From: Rhipidocladum racemiflorum
Lineage: Eukaryota > Streptophyta > Magnoliopsida > Poales > Poaceae
Assembly: GCA_036346355.1 (NCBI GenBank)
Contig: CM070572.1
Location: forward strand, 44,181,944-44,245,943
Direction of reading: 5' to 3'
DNA: 64,000 bases
Notes under the pieces: model-generated
Told to the model about the DNA's origin: nothing
Databases searched by the model: none
What the model saw: the letters and a program-made list of their open reading frames with translations, nothing else
Made by a program: the position numbers and the translations under genes
In this document: positions 46,326 to 56,589 of the stretch, piece after piece
Layout of the letters: every line of letters starts with the position of its first letter
How positions within the stretch are numbered: the first letter of the stretch is position 1

Positions 46326-47777
46326 ATGGGAGGTGATGAGGGTGCGGGGCGATCGCAGCTTCACGATGGCGATCCGCCTCCTCCTCCCAACCTCTTGGAT
46401 GTGCTGCTGAGGTCGGAACAAAATCAGCAGACAACCAACCGAATTCTGGAAATGCTTGTCCAGAATCAAGCTCCTCGAGGTGGCCGTGATGGGCGAGACC
46501 GCCCCAATGGCTATCTGGATTTCTTGCATACACAGCCACCCACCTTCTCTCGCGCCAGCGAGCCACTTGAGGCTGATGATTGGTTGCGCACAATTGAGCA
46601 GAAGTTTGCTCTCATCCGCTGCGAAGATCATGAAAAGGCACTCTTTGCTGCTCAACAGCTTCAGGGCCCTGCTGGTGCTTGGTGGGCTAATTTCCTTGTC
46701 ATGCAGCCCGCCGGTCACCAGGTGACTTGGGCGGAGTTCCGTGAGGCCTTTCGGGCGTATCACATCCCGAAGGGGCTCATGGATATTAAGAGGCAGGAGT
46801 TCCTCTCTCTCAAGCAGTGGAACAAGTCTGTGATGGACTATTCTCGAGAGTTCAACTATTTGGCCCAATATGCGCCAGAAGAAGTGAACACTGACCAGAA
46901 GAAGCAGGACCGTTTCATGGGTGGGCTGTCAGCAAAGATGCAAGACAAGCTCTCTGTGTGTGATTTCCCGGACTTCAATAACTTGGTGAGTCGGGCGATC
47001 ACTGTTGAGCATAAGATGAAGAATCACCAGGAAGAGAAGAAACGGAAGAGGACGACACATGTTCCAGCTGGCGGCAGTTCGCAGCGTGCTCGGACTGTCT
47101 TTCCTCTACCGAGGGCACCTGCTCCTACACTTCCGCTACCAGCTGGGATGCCCCGTCCTGCTCCCGTTGCTGCTCCCCGGCCTCCACCGCCACCGCCGGG
47201 AGTGAGAGCGGGGGCAAGTTCAGGTTCCGGCCCATGCTACAACTGTGGGCGCGCGGGACACTTCATCAGAGATTGCCCTTTTCCCAAGCGGGGCAACAAC
47301 TCTGATGCTCCAAGGCCTCAGGGCGCACCGCCTCCACGTCCCTACGGGAAGGCACCTCAAGCGCCGAAGCATGGCCGGGTCCACTACACCGACGCCGAGG
47401 CGATTCCAGAGGGCGACCATGTGTTGACTGGTATGTTGTGCATTGATGGGCATGCTGCTAGAGTTCTGTTTGATTCAGGGGCTTCTCATTCATTTATTCG
47501 CAAGGATTTTGCTATGCATCATCAAATGAGGGTGAGTTACAGTAACACCCCCTTCCTCATTGAAGCACCGGGTTCAAAGATTGTGGCTAATCAAGTAGTC
47601 CAAGAAGCAACTGTTCTGATCCAAGGGGTTCCATTCCTTGTCAACTTGCTACTCCTTGACCTTCGTGGGATGAGTGTCTTCCGTATGCTGAGTTTGCCTA
47701 CAACAACAGCTACCAAACCAGCATCAAAATGTCTCCCTTCGAAGCACTTTATGGTCGTAGTTGCTGAGCACCTCTGA
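46326..47777 (+). CDS. Tekay-like gag and aspartic protease, unit 2
   Basis: An intact frame of about 480 codons. The true start is probably the position matching the unit 1 ATG at 40458 (here read as ACG at 46308); the first in-frame ATG is 46326. Retrotransposon gag domain with ADDWLRTIEQKFALI, GAWWANFLV and SLKQWNKSVMDYSREF (residues about 80-210), a proline-rich stretch, CCHC knuckle CYNCGRAGHFIRDC (about 304-317), and protease VLFDSGASHSFIRK with the catalytic aspartate near residue 382. After LLLLDLRGM the frame runs out of pol through a deletion into shifted integrase sequence and stops at 47777. It can make Gag and possibly protease but no RT. RT would have to come from an autonomous relative. 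Confidence 0.9.
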   Translation: MGGDEGAGRSQLHDGDPPPPPNLLDVLLRSEQNQQTTNRILEMLVQNQAPRGGRDGRDRPNGYLDFLHTQPPTFSRASEPLEADDWLRTIEQKFALIRCEDHEKALFAAQQLQGPAGAWWANFLVMQPAGHQVTWAEFREAFRAYHIPKGLMDIKRQEFLSLKQWNKSVMDYSREFNYLAQYAPEEVNTDQKKQDRFMGGLSAKMQDKLSVCDFPDFNNLVSRAITVEHKMKNHQEEKKRKRTTHVPAGGSSQRARTVFPLPRAPAPTLPLPAGMPRPAPVAAPRPPPPPPGVRAGASSGSGPCYNCGRAGHFIRDCPFPKRGNNSDAPRPQGAPPPRPYGKAPQAPKHGRVHYTDAEAIPEGDHVLTGMLCIDGHAARVLFDSGASHSFIRKDFAMHHQMRVSYSNTPFLIEAPGSKIVANQVVQEATVLIQGVPFLVNLLLLDLRGMSVFRMLSLPTTTATKPASKCLPSKHFMVVVAEHL

Positions 47778-48352
47778 ACTGGTCTGAGAGTGGGGAACGT
47801 TCATTCCTTGGGCCTGAACTAGTCATGGAGGCAGAGGATAAGGTGAAGACCATCCAAGAGAATCTGAGGGTAGCACAATCGCGACAGAAGAGCTATGCTG
47901 ATCACCGTAGGAGACCTCTCTTCTTTGACATTGGCGACTTTATCTATTTGAAGGTATCTCCTCTCCGGCACCCGCTGCTTTGGAGTTAAAGGAAAATTGG
48001 CACCTCGCTACATAGGTCCATTCCGGATCCTTGGAAGGCGTGGTCGTGGCATATCGCTTGGAACTCCCTCCTCACTCGAGATGGTCCACAATGTCTTCCA
48101 TGTCTCACAATTGAAGAAGTGCCTCCGCATCCCTTTGAATCTCTGGGTGGAGGAACTCGGGTTCAGCCCAACCCGATCTGGTCCTACAAAGAGCATCCTA
48201 TCCGGGTTTTAGACGAAGCTGAACGCAAGACTCGTAGGAAGGCCCTCAAGTTCTATAAGATTCAGTGGAGCAATCACACTGAAGATGAAGCCACTTGGGA
48301 GCGGGAGGATCATTTGAAAAGTGAATATCCCGAATTCTTCCAAACTATGTAA
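47666..48352 (+). pseudogene. Integrase C-terminus and chromodomain, Tekay unit 2
   Basis: Same remnant as unit 1, from the deletion junction. Further frame differences occur near 47965-48180, then a clean frame runs to the stop at 48352 with the chromodomain (IQWSNHTEDEATWE). Shared junction and shared stop show both units descend from one deleted element. Confidence 0.85.
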
Positions 48353-48442
48353 GTGCTTCGATTCTGTCCCTTCGCAGTCTTTGTCGGTATCCTTTCCTTT
48401 CTAATTATGTACTTGTTTTGAATCTCGGGGCGAGATTCCCCT

Positions 48443-48453
48443 AAGGGGGGGGA
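48443..48453 (+). other. Polypurine tract, Tekay unit 2
   Basis: AAGGGGGGGGA two bases before LTR3. Confidence 0.85.
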
Positions 48454-48455
48454 TT

Positions 48456-51400
48456 TGTCGTAGTCTCAGTTTTCCAGATGAGTGGGCATGAGGGCATTGA
48501 GGTAATTGTCTTGGAAATTTTTTTTCCCACCTTTTTCCTCTCTTCCTCCACCGGTTCCTTCCCCCCCCACCCCACCTTTTCTTTTCTGGTTCCACCGCCC
48601 GACTCCCTGGGCGACGCCGGCGACGCCTCTCCCCCTGCTCCTGCGCTCGGCCGGCCCAGCGCCTCCTCCAGCTCCTCGCCGCCGCCCCTCCCTCCGGGTC
48701 TCCTCCCACCGGCCGCCGCCCTCCCCTCGTCCCCCACGCCTGGGCCACGGCCCGGCGCCGGCCTTGCCTCCTCGCCGCCGTCGCCAAGCCGGCTCCCACC
48801 TCCTCCTCCACTGCTAGGTGAACCTCCCCCCTCCTTTCTTCACTCCTCCCCTCTCTCTCTCTTGCCGAATGCAAGATTTGGTTAGCCATGGCTAGGGTTT
48901 GAGAGGTATTTGGGGATTTTGCCCAAAGTAATGCTTGTGTGTCTTGGATTGTGCTTGATGATGGTATTGTGGGATTGTAACAGATGGAATTGCGTTGGAT
49001 GATTGATGTGGATGGACGTGGTAGCTGATAAGTGGGTTACCATCGACTTAGTTGAACAACTCAGTAGGTGCTTGGGAGTAGCATGATGACTATGTCGTTA
49101 TCAAGATTCAAAGGCATAGTAGATGGTGTGGGTTGGTGATTCGGAATGATTGCGAATTTGTGTACTGCTAATAGTGGTTAATAAGTTCTTGCATGGCATA
49201 TGTTGAAGCTTAATGCTAGGATATAAAGGTGAGCTGCTGTCCTTTGGTCGGCGTTGCGAAGATTTTATTAACGTGTCATCCAAGCTAGGTGGTGTTGTGT
49301 GTTCCCAAATTCAGTGCCTTAGGAGTGTATGCTGCTAAATGAATACGTGACGCAACCCTCGCGTTTTCAAATTCGTAGAACCAGTCCCTATTCTTTTCGT
49401 TCAACCCTTATTGCTTATGCTCTATGCTAGTTCATTTTCTACTGTAGTGCCTAGAATGGTTGCCTGGTTTTATTTCATGCGGCCGAAGCCTCTAGTCGAT
49501 GATAAACGATTTCATTGGGGTGCTTATGATCCGAAACTTGTGAGACTCATGGGGAGTGAGTGTGCGTTGGAGTCGTTGTGCTTGATTCGTGGTGTACCTA
49601 AATACTTCCTTTGGAGATTGATAACAGTAGGGTCGATACCAAATAGGAAAACTTAGTGGATGATGAACATTTATATCACTAGCTATGGAGATCTTGATCG
49701 AAATAGTGTTGAGCCATTCTTAATGTGGTTTGGCTGTTATTGTGGAATTTCGCAATTGTATGTCATTTTGTCTTGATTGATGCTGGTGTTATTGTTTTCA
49801 ATTCTCATTCCATGTTCATATGCATAGCATGCATCTCATTGGCATACATCGAACTCGTGTAGGGAGCGAAACCGCGGAGGGTGACGTGACTGTGGTCGAG
49901 GGTGATCACGGTGAGCAGGTGGTTACTGAGACTCCGGCAGAAGCATCAGGCAAGCACCTAAGCATGTTCAACCCTCTATATATGTTTATTTTGGTGAATA
50001 AAATGCTTATTGAATGATTAGGTTTGCATTAGGAGTCAAATGGTGGTAAGGGTAGTAGAACCTAATTGCTGCACACTCACTCCTTGACACTTGTTGAACT
50101 TTTCCTTTGGAGCTAGCTTATGGGTAAATACAATGTGTCCATGCTTAGTTTGCTTAGAGGTCGGGTTTGGGCCAAGTGGTGGACGGTTCCATCACTTGTG
50201 AGTTCTAAATATTACACACGTGAACTATGTTGGAAATGGGTTCAGTCATGTTACTTGGAGGTAACTATTAATAAATGGCGACCGGGCGGGAGAGTAGGAT
50301 CAATTGGGTATGGAGACTCAATTGGCGTAGTCCCGCCTGTGTCAATTAAGGACCGATCCGTTTGTGTGCCATGTTGATCGAGCACCATTAGGTTGATCGC
50401 ATGCCTGATTATGGAGGGTAAGCCACTCTTTCATCACATGCCGTTCGATGGATCATGCCCTCATGCGGTTGGACGTGGTTGAGGGCGAGGCTTAGGCCGA
50501 CCCTCGAGGCTGCCGGGCTTGGGTCGCCGAGGGTGCTAGGTGCTCTGACCGCATGAAGATGGTTCAACGAATGGGTATGGATGGGAGGGGGGTTGACATG
50601 AGGTACTTTGTGGCACATGTCGTGCGATCAATGCTTCCCTGCAGGGTTAATCAAGCGATTCGAATTGCCGCGCTCTCGGATATGAGCACGCTCGCGTCAT
50701 CCGACACTCAACGTAGTAATAACTTAAATTCCTGGCTCGTCGTGTACTTGAGCTTTAAAATGGTTGTAAATGCTTTACTTTAGTGTTGTTACCTTTCAAC
50801 TTCATGTTAGAAGTAGGTGCGGTCAATAACTGCTTTAAATTTGTAATCGGTTTAGCTGTCATACTCATACTACAAATGTCAATGCTTTTCCGCACTATTA
50901 CCTTCAGCTTTATTCCTTTCTGTACCCAAATGCATAACCCTTTGGAGTCGGTCGTATATGGACCACGGGTAAGTCTTGCGAGTACATTCGTACTCATGCT
51001 TCTGCTTTGTGGTTTTCAGGTGAGGATCAGGAGGGTCATGCGAGTTCTGTCCCCTATCGCTTCTCGGTGCCGGCGGGACACCGAGTAGAGGTTACTTGCG
51101 ATGAGTTGACGCTCACCTAAGTGTTCAAAGGCAACACTTCCGGAGATGTCATATTTTGCTAATGTGTTGGTTAAACTCCCTTTTGTTGTATAGCTAGCTT
51201 TAAATACCATGTCCTGTGTGGCTTGAAGACTTGGTATTCCTCTTGTTGATCGTGGTTGTGTGGTGATGTCCTCGTCATGCTTGGTTGTTGCTTTTATCCT
51301 TCCATATTATCATGCTATATCAACTGCTTTTCTTGTCTGCTGAGTGGATGTCCTAGAATCTAGGAAGGTCATGCCGGATTTTCGAATTTTTGTGCTATCT

Positions 51401-51789
51401 TGGTTTAGGTTGCATCTTCTTAAGTATCTAGCATGCTAGTTGAGTTGTTTGAGTTGTGTGGTTGTCGGGTTTGTCTTTGTGCTTTGGTTTAGTCTTGTTG
51501 TGCTTCGCTATGGTCCGGTTGTGGGGTTTGAGTTCGTTGTCCCCTTTATGCAAATTGAATTGATGTAGCAAAGGAAACCGGTATGCGGGGCGATCCTGGG
51601 CGAGTTCGGTCGCATACCGGGGGAATACCGGGGCTGTGGTCGAGTTGTTTGAATGGTTCCACTGTTATCTCATTTGGGCTTGGATGCTAGCATCGCGAGC
51701 GCCATCGGCGAATCGTTGCTAGCCTCCAAATCCAAAGAGGTTAACGGGGTGTTCCAATAGCTCGAGGACAGTCTGGACGGCTCCTCACA
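48456..51789 (+). repeat. Tekay-like LTR 3
   Basis: 3334 bp, very close to LTR2, followed by TSD ATGAA. Confidence 0.93.
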
Positions 51790-52027
51790 ATGAATCCGTG
51801 ACTTTTTTATGTTAAAAATATAAACATTCAAAAAGAAACTATGTTAAGAATACAAAAGTTTGACTGTACTCTTTTCCTTTTTTTCCCATGGCAAGAATTT
51901 TAAGATTAGAAGTTGGTACTAAAATTTTCATTGAGTAAGTACCAAGAGGTACGATAAAATTAAATGGTAAAAATACTAACTTTTTTATTTTTGATACTAT
52001 TTTAATGTAAATTTTAGTATCTCTAGG
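51790..52027 (+). repeat. Repeat X, copy 2, right part
   Basis: Continues from 36770 (TSD ATGAA duplicated) and matches 20945-21170. Ends TCTCTAGG where a CACTA terminus begins. Confidence 0.85.
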
Positions 52028-52069
52028 CACTACTATAGAACACCAAATAGGAGTCGGCCTATCAATGTC

Positions 52070-52390
52070 GTTTTTTTTGGAACCGACACAGTAAGGTTTT
52101 TTGTGTCGGTTCTAAAACTCAAATCGGGGACAGGACTATTTGTGTCTGTTTGTAATTGCAACCGACACCAATAGTTAATCATTAGTGTCGGTTTGTAATT
52201 AGAACCAACACAAATATTATTTGTGTCGGTTTGTAACTAGAACCGGCACAAATATAAACTTGTTAGTGTCGGTTGTAATTACGGATCGACACAAATATTT
52301 TTTCCGATTATTAGTGTCGGTTTGTAAATGGAACCGACACCACTAAGTAATATTTGTGTCGGTTCCATTTACAAACCGACAATAATAACC
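52070..52390. repeat. Subterminal repeats of CACTA element 1
   Basis: About seven units pairing GTGTCGGTT with AACCGACAC across a 7-14 base spacer. The last two units form a larger palindrome (about 52313-52388) with arms of about 30 bp. In CACTA elements such motifs bind the transposase-associated DNA-binding protein. Confidence 0.85.
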
Positions 52391-52539
52391 CCACCTATAA
52401 GTACCACAATCGCTGGCAGCTCCTGCTCCATTCCCGATCGTCACCTACCTCCCGATCGACTGCAAACCGAGCTCGTTCTTCCTTCCAGATTTCCTTTGAA
52501 GCATTTTTGAGTGTTTGTACTCCCTCTAAGTGTCTCAAG

Positions 52540-53328
52540 GTGAGTAAATTGTTCTCCTCTCTTAATTTGTGGTTATCTAGATGCAATTTAATGTTTAGAT
52601 TTAGTACAATGAAGATTAATTAATTTATATGAGCTCAAATTATGCTTTAGATTTATTTTGTTTTTATTGATCGAGCATTTTATAGATGTTGAATTTATTA
52701 CCTAGCTCCATTAGATGAAGTTTTGCTTAGCTTATATAGTATAGATTAAAATTATGTCCATCTTTTATTGTTAGCTAATTAATTATTATCAAACATATAT
52801 TAAATTTTAATAAGCATTGATTTGTAGTGATCTAGTTGAAATTTAATGTTTACATCTAATTCAATTAAGATTAATTTATATGTAGTTCAAATTATGGTTT
52901 AGATTTAGCTTGTTTTTATTGATATAGCATTTTGTAGGTAATGAATTTATTACCTAGCTCCATTAGACAAATTTTGCTTAGCTTTATATAATATAGATTA
53001 AAATTATGTCCATCCACTATTGTTAGTTAATTAATTATTATCAAACATATATTAAATTTAAGATATTAAATTAAATTTTAATAAGCATTGATTTATAGTG
53101 ATTAATTGAAATTTAATGCATACATCTAGCTCAATTAAGGTGTGGTTCAAATTAAAGGTTTATTTTTAGTTTGTTTTTATTGACCTAGCATATTGTAGAT
53201 GATTAATTTATTTAATTAAGATATTATATTTTAATAAGCATTGATTTGTGGATTCTAGTTCTAATTTAATGTTTAGACCTGGTTCAATTAAGGTTAATTT
53301 GATAATCGTTTATGTTAATTAATTGTAG
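52540..53328 (+). other. Leader intron of CACTA 1 transposase gene, built of diverged tandem repeats
   Basis: Donor GTGAGT at 52540 and acceptor TTGTAG at 53328, immediately before the ATG. The intron consists of about four diverged copies of a ~260-bp A/T-rich unit (starting near 52571, 52825, 53096 and 53252), each with AATTTAATG, TTTTTATTGAT and CTAGCTCCATTAGA-type blocks. Confidence 0.7.
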
Positions 53329-53520
53329 ATGGACCGGAGATGGATGTACAGTGCAGACCGTTACAATCGAGAATACAACGACGGCGTCTCTGCTTTTCTA
53401 AGATTCGCCGAGGAGGACAAGTTGCAAAAGAAAAAGGAATACATACATTGTCCATGTATTGATTGCAAGAATGAGAAGATATTTTCTAGAATCTCCTACC
53501 GGTATTCTATATGTTGTTGA
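53329..53520 (+). pseudogene. CACTA transposase N-terminus (transposase-associated domain), truncated
   Basis: Starts MDRRWMYSADRYNREY right after the splice acceptor. It continues with GVSAFLRFAEED and YIHCPCIDCKNEK, the cysteine-bearing transposase-associated domain (PF13963 type) found at the N-terminus of TNP2-like CACTA transposases. The family domain is about 75 residues; here it breaks after about 54, where the palindrome begins, and the frame stops at 53520. The catalytic transposase part is missing on this strand. Confidence 0.85.
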
Positions 53521-53596
53521 AGTAACTGAGCATATAAATAGAACAGTCCTCCAAATTTATATGCTCAGTTACTTCAACAATATATAAAATACCGGT
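53498..53596. repeat. 99-bp hairpin with 42-base arms
   Basis: Left arm 53498-53539 and right arm 53555-53596 are inverted copies with about three mismatches; loop is 15 bases. Outer end ACCGGTATT. Interrupts the transposase frame. Confidence 0.9.
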
Positions 53597-53756
53597 TTCC
53601 CCCAAAATAGTTCAGAAATCTGTTTGGCACGATCTATCGCAACAACATTTTAAAGTATTCAATATAAACAGAGTAATTCTCGTAATAGCCAGAGCAACAG
53701 AAAATAAGAAGCGATGTAGATGGTGTGCGCTGTGTAATGTGCATGCGTGTGCATGT

Positions 53757-56048
53757 TGTAACACCCCGGCATTTAATATGCCCGAATGCTACCAAACATA
53801 AGCTAAACAACATCTAAATGCCACATTTAAACATAAATTCCAGCAAATGGATATATGCTAAAAACCGATATTTCGGCAGCATCTCCTTTGTTTTTCCATG
53901 AATTAACACAATATCGAAATCATGGCAAGATATATCATAGCACACGACATCTAGAACATCAACATAAATGGACATATCATCGAATTACGCCATTAATACC
54001 ACGCTCAACCACTTCATAATCTATAACGAAGCAAATAAGGAATCACAAGCATGCTAAATTAAACCATACATTAAGTTTAAGGCACAACTCTTAATATCAT
54101 GTCTCCAAGTGTGTATTTATGGATTATGATGGTGGAGCTACGTAGAAGTGTAGCTAAACCCCTTTTTCCCGCATGCCGATCTCAAGTACCTAAAAACAAC
54201 ATAAAACACAAGCGTGAGTTCAAAACTCAGCAAGCATATTGCAATGGACAACAAGATCATTTACAAGACAATAATACCTCACGCCACATATAACATCTCA
54301 TACTTGAACACATAACAACATCCTCATCATTTAATATGTATTGTAATGCAATGCAATGCAATGCTATGCTCATATCTCCTTGGAAACTCATACCGGTATG
54401 GTTGAGTACACACCCGTCGGTGTGCACCCTCTCCCCCCTTCCATCCCGAAGATGGAGGGTGCCTACTCCTCGCTTCCAAACACCACGTGGATGGAATCAC
54501 GATGTAGGACTTACTCAATGGCTTTCCGGATTAGTCATAACTTTCTCACCGACCTTCCCGGACTAGTTATGACTTTCTCACCGCCCGAGCCATGTAACAT
54601 GCCATGTATGCATTTATGCCAACATCATATTTAACTCACATATTAACACATGGCATCATAACATATTAAACATGCTCATCATATCATTGGCAATCATAAA
54701 AGCATGGCAAGTGATCATATATCATGTAGTCAATTCCATCTATACTCAACAAGCAACCTACAAATCGCTATCCATCACAACACACTTGCCTCAACCACGT
54801 GCAACGGATTGGCGGGAAGTAGAGGGCACTCCCGGGGTCGCACCATCAGCACATAGGTACCACACGCTCACAAACATAACCACAAAACAGTACGCAAACC
54901 CTCATGTACCCCGACATTGCCATCTACTCGCAAAACCTAAAAACAGAGGTTCTGTCCCAGCGGGACAGCAGCGTTGCAAAAGGCATAACTTGAGTTCTGG
55001 TACTCCGAATCAATTAAACGAGTACATCCTCGAGTAGCTTAGGAAATTTCCCAACTTTCTCTAGGTATATGGAAAGACTGATTCGGACTCTAAAGTCGTC
55101 TAATCTACAGATTACCGTGATCTGTTCCAATTACGTCACAGATTTTAACACGCTCGGTAAAACAGCCATAACTTTCAAACGGCTGATCGGAATTTAACGT
55201 GCTTTATGTCCACGGAAATATAATTAAATTATCTACAACTTCTTAAACATCCGTACGGACAGACTCGGATTCTAAATCGACGAAAACTCGAACCCTAGCC
55301 CGACTGCTCATGCTGTCCCAAAACAGAAACGTGGCAACATCTAGATCTAACCCAAATTACTCCAATCCAGCACCTCCAATTGATCTAAAAACTTGATAAA
55401 CACCTTAATAACAGTACCTAGATCAATCCCCAGGGTTCCCATGGTCATACCTTTGCCCGACGCACGAAAACTCCAATAGATCTCCTCGCTCTTCGCTCCT
55501 CGCTCCTCGCTCCTCGGATGGATCCATGAGGATGCAGGGGTGGGGTGGCCACCCTCGGGCAGCATGGGGTGGTGGTGTGGTGGTGGTGTGGTGGGGAGCA
55601 ATGGGGCATGGGTGGGGGAGGCGCACGGCCAAGGGAGGAGGGAGGCGGCTAGGGCAAGGGCAAGTGGGGGGAAGGGCGCACAAGGGGCAGGGGTGAACGC
55701 CCAAGGGCTGGTGGGGAGCCCTTTTACCAGCCCCCACACCCAATCCTAGTCCGTTACGGAGACCTACTCCATCCCACCAAAGCCCACTTAAGGCCCAAAC
55801 TCCCCCGGGAAGCCCCAAAACCCCGAAAACGGCCCGGAAACGTTATTAACCTCCATAACTTATGGTTTTAACCTGCCATACCATATTTCATAAAGTTTTT
55901 GACCTTAACATGCACCATTTAAAAGGTTACGATACTCCGTGGTGACACATCACTTCAAACAGCCCAAAAACGCGAGTAAACCTCAAGCCGAAAGGTTTTA
56001 TTCTCTAATTTCACATTCTATAATGTCACACCATACCGTAGTGTCACA
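53757..56048 (-). mobile_element. Solo LTR (gypsy-type), TSD CATGT
   Basis: 2292 bp, TGTAACACCCCGGC ... TAGTGTCACA, with perfect 5-bp repeats CATGT at 53752-53756 and 56049-56053. Inverted relative of the LTR at 15715-17982; GC-rich block at 55540-55800. Nested in CACTA element 1. Confidence 0.9.
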
Positions 56049-56179
56049 CATGTGTTGGCTAGCTGAGCCAGAATATTAATTTATTATTTGGTCTAGCATT
56101 ATTTGTGTCGGTTTAGTTAGAACCGACACTGATATATTGACCTTTTGTGTCGGTTAGTGGCACTACTACAGACATGGTC

Positions 56180-56585
56180 ATTTGTGTCGGTTCGCAACCG
56201 ACATCTGTGTCGGTTGTCCAACCGACACAGACGTACCGACAGTAATAATCGTTAATTATCAGTGTCGGTTTAAAAACCGACACAAATAAAGTTATCAGTG
56301 TCGGTTGTACTCACGAACCGACACAAATAGTTACAGATTAGTGTCGGTTCTGAACACGAACCGATACAGATAGTTAAATATCAGTGTCGGTTCTACACAC
56401 AAACCGACACAAATAGTCACATATCAGTGTCGGCTCGAAACACAAACCGACACAAACATGGACATATCAGTGTCGGTTTACACACAAACCGACAGAAATA
56501 TTCACCTATCAGTGTCGGTTTGAGACACGAACCGATAGAAATATGCACATATAGTGTCGGTTAGAAACATGAATCGACACAAATA
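56180..56585. repeat. Left subterminal repeats of CACTA element 2
   Basis: About ten small hairpins, GTGTCGGTT-spacer-AACCGACAC, spaced about 30-50 bases, each followed by an AAATA-like stretch and TATCA. Confidence 0.9.
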
Positions 56586-56589
56586 ATTC

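Larger units (their letters stand above)
36771..51789 (+). mobile_element. Tandem Tekay-like (chromovirus) gypsy array, TSD ATGAA
   Basis: 15,019 bp in the order LTR (36771-40088), internal (40089-42600), LTR (42601-45939), internal (45940-48455), LTR (48456-51789). Ends are TGTCGTAGTCTC and CTCCTCACA. Perfect TSD ATGAA lies at 36766-36770 and 51790-51794, and the flanks join to restore repeat X, so one insertion event is followed by an internal duplication. Each 2.5 kb internal has gag, zinc knuckle and protease, then jumps to the end of integrase and a chromodomain; RT and RNase H are absent. The Tekay clade is inferred from the gag and chromodomain sequence and the long LTRs. Confidence 0.95.
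52028..56160 (+). mobile_element. CACTA element 1 (truncated)
   Basis: Begins with the terminal sequence CACTACTATAGAACACC. Subterminal GTGTCGGTT/AACCGACAC units fill 52070-52390; a non-coding exon, an intron and a first transposase exon follow. The coding part is cut at a 99-bp palindrome (53498) and a solo LTR is nested at 53757-56048. More subterminal units (56100-56155) precede the second CACTA at 56161. A matching right terminus is not seen. Confidence 0.7.

Noticed and set aside
52070..52390. CRISPR-like regularly spaced repeats (also 56180-56585)
   Set aside because: The units are small palindromes GTGTCGGTT...AACCGACAC directly inside CACTA termini, spacers are not unique sequences of constant length, and the DNA is eukaryotic.
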